Below are positions 52,008-61,142 of a stretch of 64,000 bases of DNA, piece by piece. The notes below the pieces were generated by a model. It ran no database searches and was not told where the DNA came from. It saw only the letters and a list, made by a program, of their open reading frames with translations. Location: assembly GCF_044542075.1 (NCBI RefSeq), contig NZ_JBITTU010000004.1, positions 310,001 through 374,000 on the forward strand, in the 5' to 3' direction. Positions within the stretch are counted from its first letter, which is position 1. Every line of letters begins with the position of its first letter. The DNA is from Leeuwenhoekiella sp044542075. Its GTDB lineage: Bacteria; Bacteroidota; Bacteroidia; Flavobacteriales; Flavobacteriaceae. A program made the translations under genes and the position numbers.

Positions 52008-52334
52008 TTATTTGATTTTTGGTTTTTGGGATCTACAGCAGAAATTTTTTATAAATAGACTATGAATTCCAGTAGCCTTTAGTGCGATTTGAAAAATAAC
52101 AGAATTTAGACCTTTTAGACAAATTTTCTTGTTTTTAGTTTCTGCACTTTTTGCTATGAGATATAACATGTATATACCTGAGATATCAATGAGTTCTAAG
52201 TCATTAAGTCTAATATTTATAGAGTTATAGTCGCATAACGTATCTTCTATTTTATGTTGTATTTCTGAAACGTTTTCGCTGGTAAGATTTCCACTAAGAG
52301 TAATCGTATTTTTAGTGGTTTCAAATTTGATCAT
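52008..52334 (-). CDS. STAS-domain protein (anti-sigma antagonist-like), intact
   Basis: A 108-residue single STAS domain. The core is ITLSGNLTSENVSEIQHKIE, followed by INIRLNDLELIDISGIYMLY, in which Ser in IDISG is at the usual phosphorylation site of anti-anti-sigma factors (SpoIIAA type). The C-terminal tail CCRSQKPKIK adds two adjacent Cys. In known systems such proteins bind an anti-sigma kinase; neither kinase nor phosphatase is in the window. It is the last gene of a minus-strand group that begins with a damaged STAS remnant, 158 bases after a secreted protein gene. It is the only intact one of three copies in 4.2 kb. Confidence 0.8.
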   Translation of the reverse strand: MIKFETTKNTITLSGNLTSENVSEIQHKIEDTLCDYNSINIRLNDLELIDISGIYMLYLIAKSAETKNKKICLKGLNSVIFQIALKATGIHSLFIKNFCCRSQKPKIK

Positions 52335-52492
52335 TTTCTTAAAAATTTATCAAATATTGATTTTTATGATTTCCTATTTAGTAAAATTCGACTGCACGCA
52401 ATTTACTGTAGATTAGTGGGTGATAGGTGTCTTTGAATTCTGAATATATGCGAGTAATTTTTGTATTTACTCAAGTATTTTTCAGTTTCACT

Positions 52493-53074
52493 CTAATTAA
52501 AATAGGCTTGAGACAACGGTATAATATTAAAGTTAGAAACTCCTGCTTGTACAAGCGAACTCGCTTCTATTTTAAACTGAATGGGTATATCTGTTCTACA
52601 TCCTACAAATTCACAAACTTTAATTGCCTGAGAGGCATCATTAGGAATAGTAATATAATTACCTCCATTTGTGGCTGTCAAATCACGAGATCCAAGGGGT
52701 TTAATAATTAAAATATCATAGACACTAAATGAAGGAAACCGAAATCCGCTGTTTGTATAAGTTTTGGCCTTTACCGTTAGATTTTGGGGTGCATTCTGAG
52801 TATGCATAAAGACTCTGTATCTAAAAACATTATCACTACAAAGCGTGGAAGACGAGAGAATTAAAATAGGATTAAGTACAAAACTTATTTGATTTGCATC
52901 TATTGCGCTTTCAAAACCTATGTTGTTATCATCTATACCTGCTTCTTGTACGGTATCCTGAAATGACTGTATAAAGCTAGGCATACCATTTACATCTAAG
53001 GTACCATTTAAAAGCTGGCCTTGTAAACTAAACAGTGAGCATAAAGCTATTAAAAGTGATAAATACCGTTTCAT
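52493..53074 (-). CDS. secreted pilin-like protein, unknown
   Basis: A 193-residue secreted protein with a Sec signal (KRYLSLLIALCSLFSLQGQ). The body is strand-rich with Asn/Ser/Thr content typical of surface beta-sandwich subunits (LNGTLDVNGMPSFIQSF; LTATNGGNYITIPND) and contains three cysteines (SSTLCSD, VCEFVGC) that could form a disulfide. I do not recognise the family. It is the second of two secreted proteins after the barrel-like gene, with 8 bases between them, so the set looks like a surface-structure operon. Confidence 0.68.
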   Translation of the reverse strand: MKRYLSLLIALCSLFSLQGQLLNGTLDVNGMPSFIQSFQDTVQEAGIDDNNIGFESAIDANQISFVLNPILILSSSTLCSDNVFRYRVFMHTQNAPQNLTVKAKTYTNSGFRFPSFSVYDILIIKPLGSRDLTATNGGNYITIPNDASQAIKVCEFVGCRTDIPIQFKIEASSLVQAGVSNFNIIPLSQAYFN

Positions 53075-53082
53075 AAGCGTTA

Positions 53083-53664
53083 TTATTTTATCTCAAAAAC
53101 CATTTCAAAACCACTAGGTAATGAGAGCGCATTGGGATTGTTAATTTGATATCTAATTTGATATCCCGTGTTTTCGCCATCGCCCGTAAATCCATTTGCG
53201 AAGTCGTAAACAAGAACTTGATCTGTCGTAGATAAACTTACTGGAGATAAGTTAGGGTTCGCTGCAAACTGACCGTTTATAGATGCAGTGTTTATAACCT
53301 GAAGTGTAATGGTCATATTTGAAGGTATGGGCAAATTTGTACTCGCATATATTCTTGCATTTTGAAAATTAGCACCCCTGTACGTAAAATTTAACCAAAA
53401 GTCACCGGTACTTGGAGATCCTATGCCCACAAATGGTTTACCGGCTTCTGAAACTACTACAGTATTTCCTGATGGTATAGCGTTCTCAGGTTCTAGATCA
53501 ACGATATGTATAGGTTGTAAATCTAATACCGCTGAGACAACCTCTTGACCACCACCTAAAATAAAGGAACTAGAATTGTTTGCATTTATAGTTTCCTGCG
53601 CATGTAGTGTATGCTGAAAAACCATAATTAAAGCGGATGTAATAAATAGTAATAGCTTGCTCAT
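53083..53664 (-). CDS. secreted pilin-like protein, unknown
   Basis: A 193-residue secreted protein (signal to HTLHAQ, about residue 22). Strand-rich without cysteines after the signal (FILGGGQEVVSAVLDLQPIH; LPSGFEMVFEIK). It begins 2 bases after the stop of the barrel-like gene on the same strand. The equal length to the next gene (193 residues) is noted, but the sequences do not align well by eye. Possibly a subunit of a fimbria-like or surface fibre, by position next to an usher-like barrel. Confidence 0.68.
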   Translation of the reverse strand: MSKLLLFITSALIMVFQHTLHAQETINANNSSSFILGGGQEVVSAVLDLQPIHIVDLEPENAIPSGNTVVVSEAGKPFVGIGSPSTGDFWLNFTYRGANFQNARIYASTNLPIPSNMTITLQVINTASINGQFAANPNLSPVSLSTTDQVLVYDFANGFTGDGENTGYQIRYQINNPNALSLPSGFEMVFEIK

Positions 53665-53666
53665 CG

Positions 53667-55556
53667 TTAATTACTTATTATAAAGTTAGTAGTGTTGAAC
53701 TTTATTTTTCGCTCTTTAGCTGTTAGATAGATTTGAATATCTTCCTGTTTACCGGAACTGGCAGTTATATTATTGTCACTTATTTTGTAGTAATCATTTT
53801 CATTCTTAAAACGTATAAGAGTTAGTTCATAATTGGCAGGCACAATATTTTTAAATATAAAGTTGCCTTTAGTATCTGTTTCAATAAAATAGTTATAATC
53901 ATCTCCAGATAGTTTTACATATCCTTTATAACCAATAGTATCTTTTTTAGATATCAAATTAATTTTACCGTTTACCACAGCTGCTTTCACCAGTTCTATA
54001 GATAAATCTGCCGTATGATTTGAGGTGACATTTACTTCAAAAGGTGCTTTTCTGGTACTTACAATATTTTCAGGAAGACTGCTGTCATCTATAAAAACAT
54101 AATTTTTTCCCAGAGGTAAATTGTTTAGGCGAAATTCTCCTTGTTCATTTGAAGCAATACGCTGTCCTGTAGTTATTATTTTGATATTTTCTACGGAAAT
54201 AGTGTCATCTTCAGAAAAAATATATCCGTCAACACCACCTTGTTCCATTGTACGTTTTAATGGTGCGCCAAAGGAGTAGGTGTATTTTCCGAAGGCCGAA
54301 AGTTCACGGTTATTAATAGCTCCCGCATTCTCAAAATAATTAGCTCTAATTTCAAATAAATGATTTTTAGAGACGCGAACGGCAAGGTTGGCATTGATAA
54401 AGTCTCTCCTTAAATAACTGTCATCTGGACTAAAACCACTATTATAAGAACCATTAAAGTTTATTACTTTATAAAGGTTATAATTTATACCCAGATTGTA
54501 CCGTGTATAACTCGTACTAAGTCCAGAATTACCGTATCTATTATTATAATTGTCATTTAATCCTACTCGCAGGGATAAGCCCGAAAATAACATATACGAG
54601 GCATTGGCATTATGAGCATACGAATCTCTATAGCCATCAAAATTACTGAGTAGATTACGCGTTTTTGATACACGACCATTAAAATTGAAATTAAAGCGAC
54701 CTCCTGAAAAAAGATATCTATAAGTAATTCCCTTTTCTTTGTAAAAGTATGATTTAGGCTCTAACTGGTCTTCACGTTGTCTTTGATCTGCACGCACATC
54801 TACAGAATGTTTTTGATTAAAGCGGTAACCTAAAAGTATGAAGGTATTTTCAAAATAGGGTTCTGCTGCATAAAACAAGGGGTTAAGTCGTTGATTAACG
54901 CGAGAAACGGTATTACCAGTAGAAACATTCCATTTATTAAATTTATAAAATAGGTTATTTGAATATTGAAGACTGTTTCTAATAGAACCAAAATAATTTT
55001 CACCCGTAAGTGTAAGTGTGCCGCTATATGTTAGGTTTTTATAGGTTTGTATCAAATTCAAATACCCGGCATAATCGGTATGTAAATTTGTAAAACTTCC
55101 TGAAAATTCAGATTCTATAAACGTATTTTTGTTTTTATAATCTAATGATAAGGTGGCAATCTGGCCTTTTTCATTTTCATTGGCTTCTATCTTATTACTT
55201 GCACCTCTTATAGTTCCATTAGATGCGGCTAGCGATAAACCCATTTGAAGTCTTGGATTTATAGCATATTTCACCTGAGTACCATAAAGTGGACTATCAT
55301 TAAAAGTGAACAAACGTGGATTAGAATAAAATGCAGTAAACGTCCAGTTTTTTACTTTTTCTTTTGCTAATTTTTTTACGAGATAAAGCATAAATACACC
55401 TGAACAGTCAATGTTTTCTAAGTTTTATATATTAATAATGAGATCACTAAATCGTACTAATGCATATTCTATTTTCCTTTGAATCTCAGATACATTACTA
55501 CAAGTCAATTGACCTGTAATTTTAATTTCGTGTTTTGAACTATCTAAGAAAAACAT
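53667..55556 (-). pseudogene. chimera: STAS-domain remnant fused in frame to a 5'-truncated usher/barrel-like gene, with premature stop
   Basis: Read from the ATG at 55556, the frame first encodes a STAS domain (MFFLDSSKHEIKITGQLT, then SNVSEIQRKIE) closely related to the intact STAS protein at 52008-52334. It meets TAA at 55425-55427, where the intact copy has a sense codon (INI-stop-NLENIDCSG against IRLNDLELIDISG). The same frame then goes on through the rest of the STAS helix (IDCSGVFMLYLVKKLAKEK) and, near 55346, changes abruptly to a long barrel sequence (WTFTAFYSNPRLFTFND). The barrel part has about 560 residues, ending with two carboxypeptidase-like domains (GVDGYIFSEDD, GEFRLNNLPLGKNY, KGNFIFKNIVPANY). 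It has no signal peptide and no N-terminal part. A deletion best explains it. A restart at ATG 55391 would give a 574-residue product lacking export. Confidence 0.78.
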
Positions 55557-55950
55557 ATAAGTGGGTTTTGTTCTTCAGAGATTCTCAATCAAATTAGATA
55601 TGTGTAAGAATTTTCGACAGGTAGCTTATTTGTGTAGATTACTCGCCTTTTTATATATTTAAATGAAATTTTATTTATGTAATAGTTAAATTTCAAGAAT
55701 TTATATTCTGAAAAGGTTAATATTAAATAATTCCAATTTTTTCAAATAGCCGAGAGTAAGTTTAGTTTACAATGTATCGTTGAGTGATATTTTTTAACGA
55801 TGTAAGTGTGCATTTGATAGACACTTTCAAAAGCATTTATCTAAAAAATAGCTAAAAAGCGTGCAAAGACGTTAATTTTATGAGGAGGTGTTTGACAAAT
55901 GTTAATTGTCAATAACTTATAGTTTATAATATTAATTTAAACTTGAAGAC
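55557..55950. other. 394-bp divergent AT-rich gap in the STAS locus
   Basis: Lies between the chimera and the divergent, frameshifted STAS gene. An inverted repeat TTGACAA-(7)-TTGTCAA lies at 55892-55912, 39 bases before the ATG at 55951, and might be an operator. I see no gene. Confidence 0.5.
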
Positions 55951-56245
55951 ATGACGCTAAAAATAGAAATAGATAGTTCCATAATTAAACTGAATGGAGT
56001 ATTCCGCTGTAGAGTCAATACAATTGATAGATGAAATGTTAAAGGCATATTTAAAAACTAATATGCGCTTAGTTATCGATTTATCTAGTATTAGTAGAGT
56101 AGATGTAGAATGTGTATTTTTTCTTGAGAAATTTGTCAAAAAACAATCTAAAAAAAATAAATCTATTCAAATACGCCGCGTGCATAATAATAGAATTTAT
56201 AAAGCTTTTAAAGTTCTTAAATTAGATTCGTTTTTTGAGGATTAA
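55951..56245 (+). pseudogene. STAS-domain gene broken by a frameshift
   Basis: From the ATG at 55951 the frame reads MTLKIEIDSSIIKLNGVF, the first strands of a STAS domain, then hits a stop after 26 codons. The rest of the domain is in the next frame from about 56000 (SAVESIQLIDEMLKAYLKTN, LVIDLSSISRVDVECVFFLE) up to the TAA at 56243-56245. One lost base near 55999-56003 (a short T/C run) would restore GVFSAVESI and a protein of about 97 residues. At the position of the phospho-Ser the sequence is VDVECV, so Glu replaces Ser. A sequencing or assembly error, a real mutation, or programmed frameshifting could be the cause. Confidence 0.75.
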
Positions 56246-56438
56246 TAAATATACATCTTAACTTTCCTGAGTTATCAGCTTAAATAGAGCTTATTATTTA
56301 AGTTAACGCGTACCCTTAAAATTAGTTCTAGCATAACAATCACACCAGTTTATAGCAACTTCCAGTATTAAATTTTTATCATTTAAAATTATATTAAAGT
56401 ATTTGAGGGTATTCTCAACACAAGCTATATTTGTTACT

Positions 56439-57164
56439 ATGATCGTAAGTGCAGATATCAACGGAACCCGAATAATTACGCAAACTCACCACGCGCATAT
56501 TGCTTGTTACATAGGACATCATTTAAAAAATGATTATAAGAATGCGTATTTCTCTGATGTAATTGCGGCTATTGCTTTTCATGAAACCCGGGAGACCGAT
56601 TTTAATTATACGCGTCAACTTAACGACCAAGGACAGCCCGTATCTTTTGATAAACCTGACGTTACCGAGACACAGCTTGGTCAAAAGGCAGAACAAATTT
56701 TGAATGGATTGAAGAGTAGATCATTGCTAGTAGCAGCTTTAGTATGTAGTCATCTTAAATTCTTATCTCCACAGGTTTTTGAAGCTGGTCTAGTCTCAAA
56801 AATTAATTGTGATCTAGATAAACAAGCTATGAAAGCATATAATCTTAAAGCAGATTCTTATAATTTTTTATATGGAATTGTGCGGTTTTGCGATCGACTT
56901 TCCTTAATGATTTGTCAGGATGAGTTTCCTGATGCAAACCGTTCTTACGAAATTAATGATGCGCTGGGAGATACTATTCACAACTTGTGTGATAAAGAGG
57001 GTGAATTAATAATAGATCCATGGCCTTTTCAAGATAATGAGATTGTGATTAATTATGAATATCACATTTTAAAACAGCGAAGTTTTAAAAACAGTGAAAC
57101 CTTCTATAAAGCATTCAAAGAAAGTGAAATAGGATTTTCTAAAGTGACTTTTAAAAAATCCTAA
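56439..57164 (+). CDS. DUF3891 family protein
   Basis: I chose the ATG at 56439 (MIVSADINGTRIITQTHHAHIA), the family start; an earlier TTG at 56403 adds 12 residues. The 241-residue product is helical with THHAHIACYIGHHLK, IAFHETRETDFNY and CDRLSLMICQDEF. The function of DUF3891 is unknown; the His/Asp pattern suggests a metal site like that of HD-type hydrolases, which is an inference. It is a soluble, cytoplasmic protein. It is convergent with uvrA and has its own promoter region. Confidence 0.78.
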   Translation: MIVSADINGTRIITQTHHAHIACYIGHHLKNDYKNAYFSDVIAAIAFHETRETDFNYTRQLNDQGQPVSFDKPDVTETQLGQKAEQILNGLKSRSLLVAALVCSHLKFLSPQVFEAGLVSKINCDLDKQAMKAYNLKADSYNFLYGIVRFCDRLSLMICQDEFPDANRSYEINDALGDTIHNLCDKEGELIIDPWPFQDNEIVINYEYHILKQRSFKNSETFYKAFKESEIGFSKVTFKKS

Positions 57165-57185
57165 ATTTAAAATGGGGTAGTTTAA

Positions 57186-59729
57186 TTAATCGGTACCGGT
57201 TAATTTTCTTTTTAAATATTTAGCAGTTTTACTTTCATAATTCTGTGCAACTTTTTCAGGTATTCCGGCAGCAACTACATTCCCACCTTCATCACCGGCA
57301 CCGGGGCCAATATCAATAACCCAATCACTTGCAGCGATAATTTGCATATCGTGTTCTACTACGATAACTGTATTTCCTGCATCAACCAGCTTTGTTAACT
57401 GTAGTTGTAGTTTTTCTACATCGGTGGGGTGTAAGCCTGTAGTAGGTTCATCAAGAATATATACCGTATCGCCACGATTTGTACGTTGTAATTCTTTAGA
57501 CAGTTTTATACGCTGTGCCTCACCACCAGAAAGTTCGGTAGCGGGTTGTCCCAGACGTAAATAACCCAATCCTACTTCCTGCAGCACTTTAAGAGTGCGG
57601 TTTACGCGATCATCATCTTTAAAAAAAGCTACAGCTTCATTTACGGTCATGTTTAAAACCTGAGCAATATTTTTGTCGTTATAAGTTACTTCTAGAGTCT
57701 CATTATTGTAGCGTGTACCTTCACAAACAGGGCAAGGTGCATACACGCTGGGTAGAAACAGTAATTCTACCATTACAAAGCCTTCACCCTCACAATTAGC
57801 ACAGCGTCCTTTGCCTACATTAAATGAAAAACGACCAGCACTATATTTACGCGACTTGGCTAAGGGTGTAGTCGCAAATAGTTTACGCACAACATCAAAA
57901 AAGCCTGTGTAGGTTGCCAGATTTGATCGCGGAGTACGACCTATGGGTTTCTGGTTAACTACAACCATACGTTTTAGTTTTTCTGCTCCTGCCGAAATTG
58001 TCCCACCTATTTTGATGGCTTCCTCATTTTCAAGAGCATCTTCATCAACTTCTTCTTCTAATGAAGTACTATTGCCCAAATGATTTTTCATGAGTTCAAC
58101 CAGTACTTGACTTACTAAACTACTTTTTCCGGAACCTGATATTCCCGTAACGCTTGTTAATACTCCCAGGGGAAAAGAGACGTTTAGATTATCTAAGTTA
58201 TTATGGGTTACACCGCTTAAGGTCAACCAGCCTGAAGGATCGCGTGCTTCGGGTTTAGTAAAAGGGGACCTATTAAAAAGGTGCTCTCTGGTTTTAGAAC
58301 GGGTAATTTCCTTTAAGCCTTCTGGTATACCGCTATATAAAATTTCACCACCGCCTTCACCGGCATTGGGTCCTACATCAACAATCCAATCTGCGTGACG
58401 TATTAGATCTAACTCGTGTTCTACGACAAACAGCGAATTTCCGCTTGCTTTTAATCGGTCTAGGGTTTTTAATAGGGCTTCGGTATCTGCAGGATGCAAG
58501 CCTGCTGAAGGTTCGTCTAAAACATATACGACACCAAATAAATTACTGCGCACTTGAGTTGCCAGTCTTAGTCGCTGGTGCTCACCGGGCGATAGGGTAG
58601 GTGTGCTGCGTTCTAATGATAAATAACCCAAGCCAAGTTCTAATAAAACATCTACGCGTGCGACCAGATCTTCGGCTATACGCTGGGCCACCATTACCTT
58701 TTCTTTATGATCTTCACCTAATTTTTTTAATGCAGGAGCAGAACCATCACTATAGGGTTTAAAAACAGAGTGTATTTTTTTTAGCGGCAAGCGTGACATA
58801 TCTGCAATATCAAAACCTTCAAAAGTAACCGCAATTGACTCACGCCTTAAACGTTTGCCGTGGCAAGCAGGACATTCGCTACTCACCATATAATTAGCCA
58901 CCCTTTTTTTCATTAACGCACTTTGCGAATTTGAGAACGTGTGTAAAATGTATTTTTTAGCGCCTATAAATGTGCCTTTATAACTAGGTTGAAGTCCGTC
59001 TTTAATAGCCTGTTTAACTTCTTCCCGATTATAATTTCGATATACGGGAACCTGAGGTTGCTCGTCTGTAAAGAGAATCCAGTCTCTATCTTTCTGCGGA
59101 AGATCTTTCCACGGGGTATCTACATCGTATCCTAAAGTAACTAAAATATCACGTAAATTTTTACCTTGCCAGGCTTTAGGCCAGGCGTCTATTGCGCGTT
59201 CTCTAATGGTTAGCGTATCGTCAGGAATCATACTTTTTTCGGTCACCTCGTAAACTCTACCCAGCCCGTGACACTCAGGACAGGCCCCTTCCGGAGTGTT
59301 TGTAGAAAATGAATCTGCATATAAAATAGATTGACCATCAGGATAATCTCCCGCACGAGAATAGAGCATTCTCAATAAGTTTGACAAAGTCGTCACAGAT
59401 CCTACTGAAGATCGCGTGGAGCCAGAGCTGCGTTGCTGTTGTAAAGCAACTGCAGGAGGTAGCCCTTCTATCGCATCAACTTCAGGAATGGGCATTTGAT
59501 TAAACAATCTACGTGCGTAAGGTGATACAGATTCAAGATACCTACGTTGTGCCTCGGCATATAAAGTGCCAAATGCAAGTGAAGATTTGCCAGAGCCAGA
59601 TATTCCTGTAAATACCACTAGCGCATCTCGCGGAACTTCAAGTGATACATTTTTAAGATTGTGCTGTCGCGCGCCATGTATAGTTACAAAACCTTCCTTC
59701 GCAGTTTCTTTGTCAAACGTTTGTGTCAT
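57186..59729 (-). CDS. UvrA-like ABC ATPase, short (UvrA2-type)
   Basis: I chose the ATG at 59729 (MTQTFDKETAKEG); the exact promoter box TAAGTTTG lies 18-25 bases before it, and the next ATG at 59765 is further upstream of this box. The product of 847 residues is shorter than normal UvrA (about 940). It has two ABC modules, each with Walker A (GISGSGKSS), signature (LSPGEHQRLRL; LSGGEAQRIKLS) and Walker B (VYVLDEPSAGLHP; VYILDEPTTGLHP), and zinc fingers (CPECHGLG, CPACHGKR, CANCEGEGF...CPVCEGTR). The UvrB-interaction segment after the first Walker A looks absent. This is the class II (UvrA2) form, linked in other species to drug or DNA-damage tolerance but not to UvrB-dependent repair. The substrate is unknown. 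Confidence 0.87.
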   Translation of the reverse strand: MTQTFDKETAKEGFVTIHGARQHNLKNVSLEVPRDALVVFTGISGSGKSSLAFGTLYAEAQRRYLESVSPYARRLFNQMPIPEVDAIEGLPPAVALQQQRSSGSTRSSVGSVTTLSNLLRMLYSRAGDYPDGQSILYADSFSTNTPEGACPECHGLGRVYEVTEKSMIPDDTLTIRERAIDAWPKAWQGKNLRDILVTLGYDVDTPWKDLPQKDRDWILFTDEQPQVPVYRNYNREEVKQAIKDGLQPSYKGTFIGAKKYILHTFSNSQSALMKKRVANYMVSSECPACHGKRLRRESIAVTFEGFDIADMSRLPLKKIHSVFKPYSDGSAPALKKLGEDHKEKVMVAQRIAEDLVARVDVLLELGLGYLSLERSTPTLSPGEHQRLRLATQVRSNLFGVVYVLDEPSAGLHPADTEALLKTLDRLKASGNSLFVVEHELDLIRHADWIVDVGPNAGEGGGEILYSGIPEGLKEITRSKTREHLFNRSPFTKPEARDPSGWLTLSGVTHNNLDNLNVSFPLGVLTSVTGISGSGKSSLVSQVLVELMKNHLGNSTSLEEEVDEDALENEEAIKIGGTISAGAEKLKRMVVVNQKPIGRTPRSNLATYTGFFDVVRKLFATTPLAKSRKYSAGRFSFNVGKGRCANCEGEGFVMVELLFLPSVYAPCPVCEGTRYNNETLEVTYNDKNIAQVLNMTVNEAVAFFKDDDRVNRTLKVLQEVGLGYLRLGQPATELSGGEAQRIKLSKELQRTNRGDTVYILDEPTTGLHPTDVEKLQLQLTKLVDAGNTVIVVEHDMQIIAASDWVIDIGPGAGDEGGNVVAAGIPEKVAQNYESKTAKYLKRKLTGTD

Positions 59730-59746
59730 AATAGTTATTAGGACAG

Positions 59747-59754
59747 CAAACTTA
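59747..59754 (-). promoter_or_regulatory. -7 box of the uvrA2-type gene
   Basis: On the minus strand TAAGTTTG matches TAnnTTTG exactly, 17 bases before the ATG at 59729. It fixes the start choice. Confidence 0.45.
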
Positions 59755-59928
59755 GTAAGAAGCACTTTGAGTGACTTAGATTTGAGAGAATTTTAAGGAT
59801 TTGTAGGTGATGAAGTATATTAATTCTTGCATTTACTTGATAATAGAATTAAGTTGACCGCATTTGATAATTACTGAAAATAATTTCTTAGCAATTAAAA
59901 TAATCAGATTTGACTCTTGAAATAATTT

Positions 59929-60852
59929 TCAGTCTTTAGTTTTGCGATTCTGAGTTTTGTATTCTTTTCTATATCTAGATGGGGGCATACCCATTAATTT
60001 TTTAAATGCTCTAGAATAATAGTAGGGGTCTTCATACCCAATTTTCTGACATATTTCTTTAATACCCATATCTGTAAAATAGAGATACTGGCACGACTTC
60101 TGAATTTTAAGCTTATTAAAGTATTGTATAGGTGAGTAGCCCATTTTTTTCTTGAAGAGCTCAGAATATCTTGATACAGAGAGATTTTGTTCTTCAGCGA
60201 TTTCTTCTACTTTAAAATTTTGATTTAAATTCTGGTTTAAGAATTCAATTGATTTTGTAATTATATCTGTTTTTAGGTCTGAAGGGCTTAACTCTTCAGC
60301 ATAGATCATATGCATAAGTAAATTAAGTAAGCTGGTATTTGCAAATTCTAAACTTCTCGTTTCAAAACCGCTTTCTAATACGGTCATTATTTTTATAAAA
60401 TCTTTTTGCCTTCTTTCGCTCCTGGCTATTGTTTTAACCTGATTGGGTTCTTTATTTTCCAGATAATATTTATATAAAAAATCTGCCTTTGAGCCTAAAA
60501 AGTGGCTCCAATAAATCGTCCAGGGATATTCTGTTGAGCTTTGATAATGATGCCCTACATGAGGAGGGATTATAATATAAGAATTGGGGACCAAGCTATA
60601 TTTAGCGTTTTCTACTTCTATAGTTCCGTTACCTTCTGTACAATAAAGCAATATATATTCTTTACTACCAGATTTTCTTTTTCGGTCGTGATAAATAGCT
60701 TGAGGATAAAATCCTATAGCGCTTGTATAGAAATCTTTTATAAAATCATTCGCTGCAATTTCATTTAAAACATTGGGCGGAATGGTAATCATACGCTGCC
60801 CTATGAAGCCTTCTTTTATTTTAAAATTTTTCGAAGAATAATCCATATGCAT
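59929..60852 (-). CDS. AraC family transcriptional regulator with cupin domain
   Basis: A 307-residue regulator. The N-terminal cupin (EYILLYCTEGNGTIEVEN, IIPPHVGHHYQ) is followed by helices and a C-terminal double HTH (VEEIAEEQNLSVSRYSELFK; IKEICQKIGYEDPYYYSRAF). It is divergent from a glycan-uptake unit (Ig-like lipoprotein and SusC) and separated by 290 bases, so it is the likely regulator of that locus. The cupin has the double His pattern (HVGHH). Confidence 0.92.
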   Translation of the reverse strand: MHMDYSSKNFKIKEGFIGQRMITIPPNVLNEIAANDFIKDFYTSAIGFYPQAIYHDRKRKSGSKEYILLYCTEGNGTIEVENAKYSLVPNSYIIIPPHVGHHYQSSTEYPWTIYWSHFLGSKADFLYKYYLENKEPNQVKTIARSERRQKDFIKIMTVLESGFETRSLEFANTSLLNLLMHMIYAEELSPSDLKTDIITKSIEFLNQNLNQNFKVEEIAEEQNLSVSRYSELFKKKMGYSPIQYFNKLKIQKSCQYLYFTDMGIKEICQKIGYEDPYYYSRAFKKLMGMPPSRYRKEYKTQNRKTKD

Positions 60853-61052
60853 TATTTATAAGCTGTAACAATAACGTTGTAGTTTTTGCCTAATATTCAG
60901 CAAGATAATTAAATAAAACTATTAACTCACAAATAACGTGGGTTGTGAGGAAATACATAAATAATTGATTTTCAAATCGATTAATTCTTCAAGACAGTAA
61001 AATAATCCATTAAAACCATATTTTCCTCCATTTTACAGCCTAACGAAAACGA

Positions 61053-61060
61053 TATATTTG
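61053..61060 (+). promoter_or_regulatory. -7 box of the second SusC locus
   Basis: TATATTTG is an exact TAnnTTTG, 82 bases before the ATG at 61143, so the leader would be about 75 bases. In the same gap AAATCGATTAAT (60973-60984) resembles half of the palindromes at 40162 and 40232. Confidence 0.4.
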
Positions 61061-61142
61061 TTTCGGAATTTTTTTGAATTCTTTGAGAATATTTTATTAG
61101 GATATAATTCGGTTCCATTTCAAATCATAAAAATCACACATT

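Noticed and set aside
55346..55391. Treating the barrel gene as a normal gene starting at ATG 55391
   Set aside because: The first 15 residues (MLYLVKKLAKEKVKN) belong to the STAS domain, not to a signal peptide, so this start is an artefact of the fusion.
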